DNA from: a bacterium
GTDB taxonomy: Bacteria > Gemmatimonadota > Glassbacteria > GWA2-58-10
Assembly (NCBI GenBank): GCA_021372515.1
Contig: JAJFUG010000155.1
Span: 1-38,090 of the forward strand
Length of the DNA stretch: 38,090 bases
Reading direction: 5' to 3'
Shown piece by piece: positions 25,718 through 34,568 of the stretch. Positions within the stretch are counted from its first letter, which is position 1; each line of letters starts with the position of its first letter. The notes under the pieces were generated by a model. The model saw nothing but the letters and a program-made list of their open reading frames with translations. It ran no database searches and had not been told where the DNA came from. The translations under genes were made by a program, and so were the position numbers.

Positions 25718-25874
25718 ATTATCATTCAACGCAACGGTACGCTATATTTCTCCCTTTCAATTCTAAATTTCACTCCTTCGTTTTGTCAAGGTTTTCCCGC
25801 TATTTTTTATGCTTTCAATTTTATTTCTCTATTCACACTACGACATTCATAAATAACATTCTATTCATTCATTA

Positions 25875-25916
25875 CAAACAAAAAGGCCGCCCCGGAGTTT
25901 CCCGTGAGCGGCCTTT
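25875..25916 (-). terminator. Intrinsic terminator of acs
   Basis: AAAGGCCGC (25882-25890) pairs with GCGGCCTTT (25908-25916). Read on the minus strand, the stem is followed by TTTTTGTTTGT. It sits 29 bp past the acs stop codon. Confidence 0.85.
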
Positions 25917-25944
25917 GAGTGCGTTTAGATATAAAGCCTATGCC

Positions 25945-27912
25945 TCAGTCCTCCTCGTAGCGGCGCTTGAGGCTGTCCACCACCGAGGGGTCGGCCAGGG
26001 TGGAGGTGTCGCCCAGCACGCGGCCCATGGCGATGTCCTTGAGCAGACGGCGCATGATCTTGCCGCTGCGGGTCTTGGGCAGCTCGGCCGAGAAAATGAT
26101 CTTGTCGGGCCGGGCGATTGCGCCGATCTTGCGCACCACGTGGTCCTTGAGCCGGTTCTGCAGTCCGGCGTCCGGCTGCACGCTCTCGCGCAGGGTGACA
26201 AAGGCGGCGATGGCCTGACCTTTCAGCTCGTGATCTATCCCCACCGCGGCGCACTCGACCACGTCCGGGTGGTCCACGAACGCGCTCTCGACCTCCATGG
26301 TGCTCACGCGGTGGCCAGCCACGTTCATCACGTCATCCACCCGCCCCAGGACCCAGAAATAACCGTCCGCGTCCCGCTTGGCCCCGTCCCCGGTGAAATA
26401 CAACCCCGGCCACTTGGACCAGTACTGCGCCTTGTACCGCTCCGGGTCACCGTAGATGCCGCGCAGCATCGAGGGCCAGGGACGGGTGAGGGCGAGCAGT
26501 CCACCGCCCTCCTCGATCCGTTCGCCCTTTTCGGTCAGGATCGCGGCCTCGACCCCGGGCAGGGGCAGGGTGGCCGAGCCGGGCTTGGTCCGGGTGATGC
26601 CCGGCAGCGGGGCGATCATGATCGAGCCGGTCTCGGTCTGCCACCAGGTGTCGACTATCGGGCAGCGCTCGCGGCCGATATTGCGGTGGTACCACATCCA
26701 GGCCTCGGGGTTGATCGGCTCGCCCACCGAGCCCAGAAGGCGCAACGTGGACAGGTCGTGACGGGCGGGCTCGGCCTCGCCCCAGCGCATGAAAGCCCGG
26801 ATCGCGGTGGGCGCGGTGTAGAACACGGTCACGCCGTAGTCCTCGATGATCTGCCAGAAACGGTCGCGGTCGGGCCAGTCCGGGGCGCCCTCGTACATCA
26901 CGATAGTCGCTCCGTTGGACAGGGGGCCGTAGACCAGGTAGCTGTGCCCGGTGACCCAGCCCACATCCGCCGTGCACCAGAACACGTCCTCGGGCTTCAG
27001 GTCGAAGACCCACTTCGTGGTGGCGTAGGTGCCGACCATGTAGCCGCCGGTGGTGTGCATGATCCCCTTGGGCTTGCCGGTGGTGCCGGAGGTGTAGAGG
27101 ATGTAGAGCAGGTCCTCCGAGTCCATGCGCTCGGGCTCGCAGAACCCCTCGGCCTCCTGCATCAGACGGTGGTACCAGTGGTCGCGGCCCTCCTTGACCC
27201 GCAGGGGGAACTTATCGCGCTGGACAATTATCACGTGCTCGATGGAGGGTGTATCCATCAGGGCGTAATCGGCGTCATGCTTGAGCGGGATGATCGAGCC
27301 GCGGCGGTAGCCGCCGTCTGCCGTGATCAGCACCTTGGCCTTGGCGTCGTTGATCCGGTCGCGCAACGCCTCGGGGCTGAACCCGGCGAACACCACCGAG
27401 TGCACGGCCCCGATCCGGGCGCAGGCCAACAGCGAGATCACCATCTCGGGGATCATCGGAAGGTAGACCGCCACCCGGTCGCCCTTTTTCACTCCCAGTT
27501 TCTTGAGCACGGAGGCGAACTTGTTCACCTGACGGTAGAGGTCCCAGTAGGTGAGGGTGCGCTTTTCGCCCGGCTCGCCCTCCCAGATCAGGGCCGCCTT
27601 GTTGCGCAGGCCGCCGCGCACGTGACGGTCGACGCAGTTGAAGGAGACATTGGTCTGGCCGCCCACGAACCAGCGGGCATCGGGCGGCTGCCAGTCCAGG
27701 ACTTTCTCCCACTTGCGGTACCAGTGGAGCTGACGGGCGAACTCCTCCCAGAACGCTTCCGGGTCGCGGCGGGCGCGCTCGTAGACCGACGGGTCGTTGA
27801 CATTGGCCTGGGCCGCGAAAGCCGCCGGCGGGTCGAACACCCGCCCCTCCTCGAGCAGTACATCGATAGTCTTGGCGGATTCCTCCGCCGTGGAGCCGGT
27901 GTTCGCTGTCAT
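25945..27912 (-). CDS. acs: Acetyl-CoA synthetase (AMP-forming)
   Basis: Activates acetate to acetyl-CoA through acetyl-AMP. The 655-aa length is that of the Acs family. Visible are the P-loop-like [50 protein letters not shown] and the C-terminal [11 protein letters not shown], whose lysine is the residue acetylated to switch Acs off in other bacteria. Start ATG 27912 has GGGAGG seven bases ahead; a TTG at 27933 would add seven residues and lacks an SD. It has its own promoter at 27982-28011 and terminator, so it is a single-gene unit used for acetate scavenging. Confidence 0.96.
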   Translation of the reverse strand: MTANTGSTAEESAKTIDVLLEEGRVFDPPAAFAAQANVNDPSVYERARRDPEAFWEEFARQLHWYRKWEKVLDWQPPDARWFVGGQTNVSFNCVDRHVRGGLRNKAALIWEGEPGEKRTLTYWDLYRQVNKFASVLKKLGVKKGDRVAVYLPMIPEMVISLLACARIGAVHSVVFAGFSPEALRDRINDAKAKVLITADGGYRRGSIIPLKHDADYALMDTPSIEHVIIVQRDKFPLRVKEGRDHWYHRLMQEAEGFCEPERMDSEDLLYILYTSGTTGKPKGIMHTTGGYMVGTYATTKWVFDLKPEDVFWCTADVGWVTGHSYLVYGPLSNGATIVMYEGAPDWPDRDRFWQIIEDYGVTVFYTAPTAIRAFMRWGEAEPARHDLSTLRLLGSVGEPINPEAWMWYHRNIGRERCPIVDTWWQTETGSIMIAPLPGITRTKPGSATLPLPGVEAAILTEKGERIEEGGGLLALTRPWPSMLRGIYGDPERYKAQYWSKWPGLYFTGDGAKRDADGYFWVLGRVDDVMNVAGHRVSTMEVESAFVDHPDVVECAAVGIDHELKGQAIAAFVTLRESVQPDAGLQNRLKDHVVRKIGAIARPDKIIFSAELPKTRSGKIMRRLLKDIAMGRVLGDTSTLADPSVVDSLKRRYEED

Positions 27913-27981
27913 CGACAGACCTCCCGTGGCCAACGGATTGAGCGAGCGTTAAGACATGCACAAAATAATTGATATGTTAAT

Positions 27982-28011
27982 ATTGTAGGAGTAATAAACA
28001 CTCCAAGTCAA
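27982..28011 (-). promoter_or_regulatory. Sigma-70 promoter for acs
   Basis: On the minus strand TTGACT (28011-28006) and TACAAT (27987-27982) have an 18-bp spacer, 70 bp before the acs ATG. The spacer holds a small dyad (GGAGTGTTTATTACTCC) that might bind a regulator. The remainder of the 436-bp gap to the next gene has no recognisable gene. Confidence 0.65.
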
Positions 28012-28304
28012 GCGTTGGCAAAGAGAAAATGGGCCGATCCGTAATTTGATTGATTGTCTTTCTCATTGCAAGGCGAGTCTTGCCGCGCACACAAATCCGG
28101 CGTCCGAATCTGCCCGTCACTGCACGATCTCAGCCAGTAAAACGCTCAACGCTTTTGGGATAAAAAACGGGTTGGTCCTGCCCTGAAAGCAGTTAACGCG
28201 CTGTAAAACCCGGGCACGCATGTTGCTATCATCCTGTCCGGACCGAGACATATCACCGAACGGATCAACCCGTCCGGGCCTGGTGGCCTGGAGTATCTAT
28301 TTAT

Positions 28305-28317
28305 ATTGTCGGACAAT
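28305..28317. promoter_or_regulatory. Short perfect dyad upstream of unknown membrane protein
   Basis: ATTGTC-G-GACAAT is a perfect inverted repeat 32 bp before the start at 28349, next to an AT-rich TATTTATATT stretch that may be the -10. It is a possible operator, not matched to a known regulator. Confidence 0.3.
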
Positions 28318-28348
28318 TCGCTTTCACCAAGAGCTCAGCGGCCGGGAA

Positions 28349-29854
28349 ATGTTGACTAAAGCGTTGATTTTGGAACAGGCCAAAAAGCGCGGCCTCGCCT
28401 TTCTGCAGGGGGAGCAGGAGCTTGAGTATTTCGGCGAGGTGTTCGCCCGGGTCCGCGAATACGACTTCGAGGGCCTGATGGAGGTCGCGCGGTCGCACCC
28501 GGAGGAGCTCAAGCCGGTGCTCAAGCGCCTGGAGGAATGGGGCGCCCGGAGTTTCGAGGCGGAGGATCCGGTTAAAAGCTACAAGTTTTACCTGCTGCGC
28601 AAGCTGTTCGCTCCGGACAGCTTGCGTGAGGGCCTGCCAGATCTGTCTGGCGGCGTTGCGCTGGAGGACTGCCAGCTGATGGAGCTTTTCCTTCTTTTCG
28701 CCACCCGTCCTTTCGGGGTCAAGGAGAACAACAAGGTCCGGGCGCGGGTCCAGGAATGGGAATTGACCCGGCTGCGCGACTGGGCCTGGAACGCCGGCCT
28801 GACTGTCATGCTGAACGAGCGCTACCGCGAGCTGAAAAACATCAAGAGCAAAGACCTCCCGATCCCCGAGATCCTGGAGAAAGTGAAACTGCCCAAGCTT
28901 CTGGATGAAAACCAGATTCTGGACAACTACGTTTTCGACAACATTCGACGCTCCAAGTCGGTCACCGGGATGAAAACGGACACTTTCCTGGAAAAGAAAA
29001 TGCGCCAGGAGGCCATGGAGCTGCGCGACCGTCTGTACACCACGCTCAACAGCCCGACCATAGATTACAACTACTTGAAAAAGAACATGCTCGACCTGCA
29101 CATGGAGCGTGAGGCCGAGACCATCGAGCGCAGCGGCTTCACCGCTTTCAACAACTGGCTGGATGCGAACTGGATCGAGGGCGCGCGCGAGCTGGCCGCG
29201 CAGAACACTCTCGAATTCTTTGTCCCCACCGAGAAAGACCCGGGCCTGGCGGTCATGAAAATCAACCACTCCCTGCTCAACATGTGCCGCACCCGGCCGG
29301 GCGGGGCCAAAGTCCTGCAACGCGAGGCCCTGTTCGGTTGCAGCGGCCTTCCCAGCGAGGCGGCCTGCTATCTGCTGCGCGAGAACTATCTTGTGCTGCG
29401 GGTCCTGCAGGAGGAAACGGTCGAGCACATACTGGTGGTCCAGTTGCTTTCGAACCGGGAACGCGAAAAATATCTCACGGCCTGCCTGTCGGCCTTTTTC
29501 TCGAGCGAGGACCCGAAAATCGCCGCGGCCCTTCTGGTCGAGCGCTACCTGAACTCCCTGGCCGGCTGGCTCCGCCTGCGCAAAGCCATGCGTAACGCGG
29601 CGATAGCTTTCCCGGTCATTTTAGTGACCGCGGCCATGCTGGCCTGGATTTACAACAATACCATGGGCGGGGTGAGCGAGGGTCTGATGCTGGGGATGCT
29701 GCTGGGGATGCTGGGTGAGATTATCGCCGCCCGCAACGGCTACGCGCAGAAAGTACGTCCCGAAAGCCATGAAAAGATCCCGGTCTACACCTCGCTGACC
29801 CATGCGGTGCAGAAACTGTCCGCGGATGAAATCCCGGGCGTAGCCGCGATCTGA
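28349..29854 (+). CDS. Unknown protein with large soluble domain and C-terminal membrane hairpin
   Basis: 501-aa protein (from ATG 28349, GGGA only as SD; an open frame continues upstream to 28220 but reads like non-coding sequence). I do not recognise the family. Residues 1-410 are soluble, mainly helical and charged (VFARVREYDFEGLMEVARSH, ELRDRLYTTLNSPTIDYNYL, with motif-like DLHMEREAETIERSGF). Residues about 420-470 hold two hydrophobic segments, AAIAFPVILVTAAMLAWIY and LMLGMLLGMLGEIIAA, giving a membrane hairpin with a short cytoplasmic tail. It is read toward a convergent DoxX gene. A GC hairpin (CCGCAGGGC...GCCCTGCGG) follows the stop without a T-run. Confidence 0.72.
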   Translation: MLTKALILEQAKKRGLAFLQGEQELEYFGEVFARVREYDFEGLMEVARSHPEELKPVLKRLEEWGARSFEAEDPVKSYKFYLLRKLFAPDSLREGLPDLSGGVALEDCQLMELFLLFATRPFGVKENNKVRARVQEWELTRLRDWAWNAGLTVMLNERYRELKNIKSKDLPIPEILEKVKLPKLLDENQILDNYVFDNIRRSKSVTGMKTDTFLEKKMRQEAMELRDRLYTTLNSPTIDYNYLKKNMLDLHMEREAETIERSGFTAFNNWLDANWIEGARELAAQNTLEFFVPTEKDPGLAVMKINHSLLNMCRTRPGGAKVLQREALFGCSGLPSEAACYLLRENYLVLRVLQEETVEHILVVQLLSNREREKYLTACLSAFFSSEDPKIAAALLVERYLNSLAGWLRLRKAMRNAAIAFPVILVTAAMLAWIYNNTMGGVSEGLMLGMLLGMLGEIIAARNGYAQKVRPESHEKIPVYTSLTHAVQKLSADEIPGVAAI

Positions 29855-29920
29855 CAGAATCCCCCACCGCAGGGCAGCCATGTCCGCCCGCCCTGCGGGT
29901 CTCCTCCGTCTGCAACAATC

Positions 29921-30388
29921 TCACTGCGCTGCGGGTGGCTCCCCCGTTGAAGCGCCGCTGCGTCTGCGCCGGCAGAAAAAGCCGTCCAGGCTGCAGCGCC
30001 CCGGTCCGATGAAAATCAGGCTGAAAAACACCACCAGCAGCTCGATCGCGTGCGAGGCCACCTGGAACCCGTCCCCGCCAGCCAGATGGAATGTCGAGGC
30101 CACGATCATCTGGAACACCAGCACCGCCGCGGCGATACGGAACGCCAGGCCGAGAGCCAGGAACAGCCCCCCGAAAAACTCGGCGCAGGCGGCGGCGAAC
30201 CCCCAGTACACCGGCAGGAAAGTGATCCCCAGGTTGCCCATCGCCTGCCCCAGGTGGCCCCATAGTTCGGCGCCACCCATGAGCTTGGGCCAGCCGTGCA
30301 ACATCATCGATATCCCGATACCCAGGCGCAGGATCAACAGACCCGTGTCGTAACGCCAGCCGCAGACTGCTGTTTCGGATTGTGACAT
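29921..30388 (-). CDS. DoxX-family membrane protein
   Basis: 155-aa integral membrane protein with four predicted helices. DTGLLILRLGIGISMMLHGWPKLMGG at about residues 15-40 is the DoxX/DUF417-type N-terminal motif, followed by YWGFAAACAEFFGGLFLALG and HAIELLVVFFSLIFIGPGRCSLDGF. GGAGGGG just before ATG 30388 fixes the start; upstream in-frame codons lack an SD. Family members are linked to redox or sulfur metabolism (e.g. with thiosulfate oxidation or superoxide defence), but no specific role is shown here. It is divergent from the GT39 gene. Confidence 0.88.
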   Translation of the reverse strand: MSQSETAVCGWRYDTGLLILRLGIGISMMLHGWPKLMGGAELWGHLGQAMGNLGITFLPVYWGFAAACAEFFGGLFLALGLAFRIAAAVLVFQMIVASTFHLAGGDGFQVASHAIELLVVFFSLIFIGPGRCSLDGFFCRRRRSGASTGEPPAAQ

Positions 30389-30495
30389 ATCCCCTCCGGG
30401 AAATAGGTTACCGCAAGCGCCGCTTCCCGAAAGCTCTCCCTCGGGGAAGACAGCATCCAGAGGCATATTCTCATCGAACCGCTTTATTATTATCT

Positions 30496-30549
30496 TTCCT
30501 GGAAATCCGATTGTAAAGACATGGCTGGCCGGATAAGGAAATATTTCCG
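30496..30549. promoter_or_regulatory. Two related inverted repeats between doxX and GT39 gene
   Basis: TTTCC-T-GGAAA (30496-30506) and GGAAATATTTCC (30538-30549, a perfect 12-bp palindrome) share the half-site GGAAA in a 294-bp divergent intergenic region. They could be paired operator sites. No clear sigma-70 promoter or gene was found in the rest of the gap. Confidence 0.3.
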
Positions 30550-30682
30550 GCTGTCTCCGGTCCCTTCCGTGCGGAACCGGGCAGCGGGCATTGTCCTGGC
30601 ATGCTAAGTGCATCCCGGGGGGCAGGAGACAGACCGGCCGCAGCGGCCGGACAGGTGATCACTTCCAACGGCTTGCGAATCA

Positions 30683-32341
30683 ATGGCTTCTGAGATCATC
30701 ACACCCGAACGTCGCGGGCTGTGGGAGAAATTTGCCCCACACCTGCCGCTCGCGGCAATCGTTGCCGCGGCGCTGGCTTTCCGGGTCGCCTACATTCTGT
30801 CCATCCGGGGCAACCCCCTGTTCGGGCCCTCCCTGCCCGGCTACGACATGACCGTGTTCCATGACTGGGCCGTGCGGATCGCCGGGGGGCAGCTCACCGA
30901 TCACAAGGCGTTCTACCAGGCCCCCCTCTATCCCTACCTTCTGGCCCTGGTCTACAAAGCCTGCGGCCCCAGCCCGCTGGCCGTGGCCCTGTTCCAGGCG
31001 CTCGCGGGCAGCCTGTCCGTGGCGCTGGTCTACGACCTGGGGCGGCGGCTTTTCGGCCGGAGCGCCGGGCTCTGGGCCGCGGCCCTGATGGCGCTGACCC
31101 CGATTTTCCCGTACTACGAGGGTTTCCTTCTGCGGGCCACGCTCGTGACCCTGCTGAACCTGCTGTTCCTGCGCGCGCTGCTGGCGTTCAACCCGGAGCG
31201 CCCGCTACGCTCATCCAGCCTGGCCGGGTTCTGGCTGGGCCTCGGCGCCCTGGCCCGCTCGAACGCCCTGGTCCTGCTGCCGCTGGCGGCGTTCTGGGTC
31301 TGGTGGCGCAGTGGCAGAGCCTCCGGCAGGAACCGCCTGGCCCCGGCCGTGCTCATGTGCGCGGTCACTCTCCTGACTGTCTGCCCGGCCACGCTGCACA
31401 ACCGCATTGCCGGGGGGAGCTGGACCCTGGTCGAGTCCGGGTTCGCCGCCAACTGGCGCATCGGCAACAGCCTCGACTCCCGCGGCGGCTACTGCGAACC
31501 GGAGCTGGGCCTGGCTCCGCCGTTTTCGGCTGCGTTCCTGCGCCTGGAGGCGAAAAAGCTGGTCAAGCTCGCCTCAGACTACGAAGAGCCGAACAACATG
31601 AATTTCTACCATTTCAGCCGCTACAGCCGCTGGCTGCACGTGCCCGTTCTGTCCTGGGGCTTTTTCCTGGCTTTCGGCCTGGCCGGGGTGTGGCTCACCC
31701 GCCGCCGCTGGCGGGAGCTGTTGCCGCTCTACGGCTATGCGCTGCTGTACGGGGCTGCGCTGGTGGCCTTTTTCGTGACCAGCCGTTTCCGCCTGCCGCT
31801 CTGGCCGGTGACAATCCTGTTCACCGGCGCGGCGCTGGATGGATTTGTCCGCTCTCTTCGTGAGCGGCGTTGGGCCCTGGCTGCGGCTGTAATCCTTCCA
31901 ACCGCCCTGGCCGCGGGCCTTTTCAAGGCTCTGCCGGACAAGACCATCCAGGCCCAGTATTTCCAGAACGCGGCCCTGGCCGGCGAGAAAGCCGGGCGCA
32001 AGGATTTCGAGCTGAAAGAGCTCCAGGACTGGGCCCGTCTGTATCCCGCCGACCCCAATCCGCTGCCCGCACTGGCCCAGCTTCTGTTCGACGCCGGGGA
32101 CAAGCGCGCCGCCCTGGCCGCCACCGAGCGCCTGACCGAGCTTCAGCCGGGTTTCGCCCGCGGCTGGTACGGGGCCGGGCGGCTGGCCTACGAGCTAAAA
32201 GACAAGACCACAGCGGCCCGGTATTTCAGGCGCTGGCTGGAGCTGGAGCCCGAGGCCCCGGAAGCGCCCGGGGTGCGAGGGTTCCTGGCCCGGATCGACA
32301 GCAGCGCCGCACCTGTCGGCGACCCGGGGAGGACGCCTTGA
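30683..32341 (+). CDS. GT39-like membrane glycosyltransferase with C-terminal TPR
   Basis: 552-aa protein of the ArnT/protein mannosyltransferase superfamily, which uses polyprenyl-phosphate sugars on the outer face of the membrane. Residues 20-395 contain about ten hydrophobic segments. The first periplasmic loop carries GYDMTVFHDWAVRIAGG and FYQAPLYPYLLALVY, the Asp-containing motif and PLYPY box of the family. Residues about 440-540 form two TPR-like repeats (ADPNPLPALAQLLFDAGDKRAAL and GRLAYELKDKTTAARYFRRWLEL). The stop overlaps the TTG start of the sulfatase-like gene by TTGA, so the two are translationally coupled and probably act on the same glycan or protein. No obvious SD precedes the ATG. 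Confidence 0.85.
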   Translation: MASEIITPERRGLWEKFAPHLPLAAIVAAALAFRVAYILSIRGNPLFGPSLPGYDMTVFHDWAVRIAGGQLTDHKAFYQAPLYPYLLALVYKACGPSPLAVALFQALAGSLSVALVYDLGRRLFGRSAGLWAAALMALTPIFPYYEGFLLRATLVTLLNLLFLRALLAFNPERPLRSSSLAGFWLGLGALARSNALVLLPLAAFWVWWRSGRASGRNRLAPAVLMCAVTLLTVCPATLHNRIAGGSWTLVESGFAANWRIGNSLDSRGGYCEPELGLAPPFSAAFLRLEAKKLVKLASDYEEPNNMNFYHFSRYSRWLHVPVLSWGFFLAFGLAGVWLTRRRWRELLPLYGYALLYGAALVAFFVTSRFRLPLWPVTILFTGAALDGFVRSLRERRWALAAAVILPTALAAGLFKALPDKTIQAQYFQNAALAGEKAGRKDFELKELQDWARLYPADPNPLPALAQLLFDAGDKRAALAATERLTELQPGFARGWYGAGRLAYELKDKTTAARYFRRWLELEPEAPEAPGVRGFLARIDSSAAPVGDPGRTP

Positions 32342-33987
32342 GACCGAACGCCCTGAGATACGTGCTCGCGGCCGCCGCGGCTTTCCTCTTCGCCGCGGGA
32401 GCACAGGCCGCGCCCCTGCCCGGACGGCCCAATATCGTGCTGATCACGGTGGACAGTTTCCGCCCCGACCGCCTGGGCTGCTATGGCTACAAGCGGGCGC
32501 ACACCCCGGTGATCGACTCGCTGGCCGCGCACGGGGTGACATTCGAGCGGGCCTACTCCAGCGCCTCCTGGACCAACCCCTCGCTGGTCAGTATGCTCAC
32601 CGGCCTCTACCCCTCGGTGCACGGGGTGGAGCGCCGCGGACTGAGCGTGCCGGAGCAGCTTGTCACCACCCTGGAGCGCCTGCGCGCGGCGGGCTACCTG
32701 GTCCCCGAGATCAACTACCTGTTCCCCATGCCCAACTACACCCACCTGGGGTTCACCCCTTACGACTGCCGCGACCTGGCCCAGTTCCTGGCCTTGGAGC
32801 AGGACACCACATTCTTCGCCTGGTACCACTACCATGGGCCGCACCTGCCCTACAGCCCGCCGGACAAGTACCTGCGCCGCTACCTTCCCGGCCTTAAAAA
32901 GGGCGACCGCGCGGTGGAGGCGGTGCGGGCCAATGTGCTGATGCGCCGGGGCGAGTACCGTTTCAGCGACCGCGACCGCGAGATAATCCACGGCCTGTAC
33001 GACGGCGAGGTGGCGGCCCAGGACGAGGAGCTGGCGGCGGTGTTCCGCGCCCTGGACAGCCTGGGCCTGCGGAAAAACACGATCGTGATAGTCTCGGCAG
33101 ACCACGGCGAGGAGCAGTTCGACCACGGCTGGATCGGGCACGCCTCGACCAGCCTGGACGGCACCCTGTACGAGGAGCTGATCCGTATCCCGCTCATCGT
33201 TAGCTGGCCCGGGCATATCCCGCAGGGCACGCGGGTGAGCGCGCCGGTGCAGGGGGTGGACCTGATGCCGACCCTGTTCGAGCTCGCGGGCCTGGCCCCG
33301 GCCATGCCGCAGCAGGGGGTCTCGTTCCTCAGCCTGTTGAAAGGCGGGACCACCCCCACCCGGACAGCCGTGTTCTGCGAATGCAGTGTCTGCGGCTACC
33401 AGTGCCCGGACTCGACCCAGCCGGACTGGCTGCGCGCGGTGCTGAGCGACAACTGGAAACTGATCCAGCGCACCTCGCCCGGCGCGGCCCCGCGTTACGA
33501 GTTGTTCGACCTGCGCGCCGACCCGGGCGAGCACAAGGACTTGGCCGGCGCGCAGCCGGAGGAATTACTTCGCCTGCAGGGCCTTTTGAGCGCGCACATC
33601 CTGGAAAGCGCCCGTCTGCGCGAGTCGGTCCTGGCCACCCCGGACAGCGCGGGCGATTCCGGCGTCGACCCGTTCATCGGCCAGGCCGCGCCGGTGGTGG
33701 CGTTCCCGGCCGAGGGGCAGGTCGTAAACTGGGACCTGCACCAGGGCGCGGTGCCTGTGCGCTGGAGCGGCCCCGCGGCGGCGGACTACGTGCTCGAATA
33801 CAAGGTCGGCCTGGGCAAGTACCACCTGGAGGGCAGTTTCCCGGTGCGCGGCGCGGGCCAGACTTTCGGCCCCTTCAACCGTCTGTTCTGGCGCGCCTTT
33901 CCGCTGTACAACCCCTGGACTTTCCGGGTGGCGCCCAAGGGGCGCCCGGAGCTGGCCGGGCCCTGGCGGACTTTCAGTTTCGAATGA
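32338..33987 (+). CDS. Sulfatase-superfamily enzyme with Thr at the formylglycine position
   Basis: 549-aa exported protein. The start is TTG 32338 with GGGGAGG five bases before, overlapping the previous stop (TTGA). Signal peptide about 1-24. The alkaline-phosphatase/sulfatase fold shows ITVDSFRPDRLGCYGYKRAHTPVID (metal Asp39), SWTNPSLVSMLTGLYPSVHGV and SADHGEEQFDHGWIGHA (metal Asp-His and His). The C/S-x-P-x-R sulfatase signature is replaced by T-N-P-S-L (Thr79), so there is no cysteine or serine for formylglycine. Enzymes of this superfamily with a Thr nucleophile include phosphoethanolamine and glycerol-phosphate transferases. The last 100 residues form a beta-sandwich domain. It may modify a glycan made by the upstream GT39 protein. 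Confidence 0.85.
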   Translation: MRPNALRYVLAAAAAFLFAAGAQAAPLPGRPNIVLITVDSFRPDRLGCYGYKRAHTPVIDSLAAHGVTFERAYSSASWTNPSLVSMLTGLYPSVHGVERRGLSVPEQLVTTLERLRAAGYLVPEINYLFPMPNYTHLGFTPYDCRDLAQFLALEQDTTFFAWYHYHGPHLPYSPPDKYLRRYLPGLKKGDRAVEAVRANVLMRRGEYRFSDRDREIIHGLYDGEVAAQDEELAAVFRALDSLGLRKNTIVIVSADHGEEQFDHGWIGHASTSLDGTLYEELIRIPLIVSWPGHIPQGTRVSAPVQGVDLMPTLFELAGLAPAMPQQGVSFLSLLKGGTTPTRTAVFCECSVCGYQCPDSTQPDWLRAVLSDNWKLIQRTSPGAAPRYELFDLRADPGEHKDLAGAQPEELLRLQGLLSAHILESARLRESVLATPDSAGDSGVDPFIGQAAPVVAFPAEGQVVNWDLHQGAVPVRWSGPAAADYVLEYKVGLGKYHLEGSFPVRGAGQTFGPFNRLFWRAFPLYNPWTFRVAPKGRPELAGPWRTFSFE

Positions 33988-34042
33988 GCGGGGGCGGCAT
34001 GTGAGCCTGAGGATTCCCCTTACAGGCCGGGGCTGAGGAAGG

Positions 34043-34110
34043 AGCACGGCCTGCCGTGCCCGATTCATAAGATTAAATCCCCCTCAATCCCCCTTTTTCA
34101 AAGGGGGAGG
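34043..34110. repeat. Short palindromes downstream of the sulfatase-like gene
   Basis: GGCACGGCCTGCCGTGCC-type palindrome (about 34043-34060) is followed by AAATCCCCCTCAATCCCCC and TTTTTCAAAGGGGGAGG, whose CCCCC...GGGGG arms pair. The first belongs to the palindrome group also seen at 224, 4302, 9116 and 9612. The second resembles a C-rich intergenic motif also seen at 9641-9662 (AATCCCC..GGGGATT). Either may slow or stop transcription, but neither has a plus-strand T-run after its stem. Confidence 0.5.
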
Positions 34111-34163
34111 CGGGACGGCCACCGCTAAACCCTGGGCTATATCCTCGGGAGTCCCTTCCCACA

Positions 34164-34420
34164 GCGGCCGCAGACCGCCGCAGTTGTCTTCAGGGGCCGC
34201 GCATGTCTGAGCCTGCAGCATTGGCAGCGCGTAAAGGCGTGGGAAAAGGCCCGGCCCGGCAATAACTCAGCGGTCCGGCGGCGATTGCGCTGCAGCGCCG
34301 CCCTGAACACGGGAGCGGAATCATCACTCCGTAGACACTTAAGGTTGAAATGGCGTCGCGGTTGGGACGAGTTCGCGGCCCCGAATGGCTTCTGGTTCTC
34401 TTGGCCGTAACCCAGAGAAC
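34164..34420 (+). repeat. Structured intergenic repeat, copy D
   Basis: This plus-oriented copy has a 5' GCGGCCGCAGACCGC, TTGTCTTCAGGGGCCGC, GCATGTCTGAGCCTGCAGCA, a central GGTCCGGCGGCGATT...CGCCGCC, GCGGAATCATCACTCC, GTTGGGACGAGTTCGCGG and a 3' hairpin GTTCTCTTGG-CCGTAA-CCCAGAGAAC (34395-34420), then TTGGGGCACGGCG. It fills the gap between the sulfatase-like gene and the GT4 gene. The bases after it (34421-34568) show no gene. Confidence 0.85.
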
Positions 34421-34568
34421 AAAAATGTTTGTTGGGGCACGGCGTACGCGAAAAACAAGATTTCCCCGGACAGTTCTGTTATTTAGCGGAAAATGGTTAT
34501 ATATTGCAGCCGGGCGCTTTCGGGCGGCCCGGGATAGGCTGGTGCGCACCATCTGGGGAGACAGACGG

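Noticed and set aside
25668-25766. 32-codon open frame starting inside the candidate small RNA
   Set aside because: Its first half is the terminator stem and its second half lies beyond the terminator.
25627-27972. Very long open frame opposite acs
   Set aside because: Antisense shadow of a well-conserved acetyl-CoA synthetase; its upstream part crosses the acs terminator and the candidate small RNA.
31870-32337. Upstream extension of the sulfatase-like reading frame
   Set aside because: It overlaps the end of the GT39 gene and has no ribosome site; GGGGAGG, the TTG at 32338 and the signal peptide right after it mark the real start.
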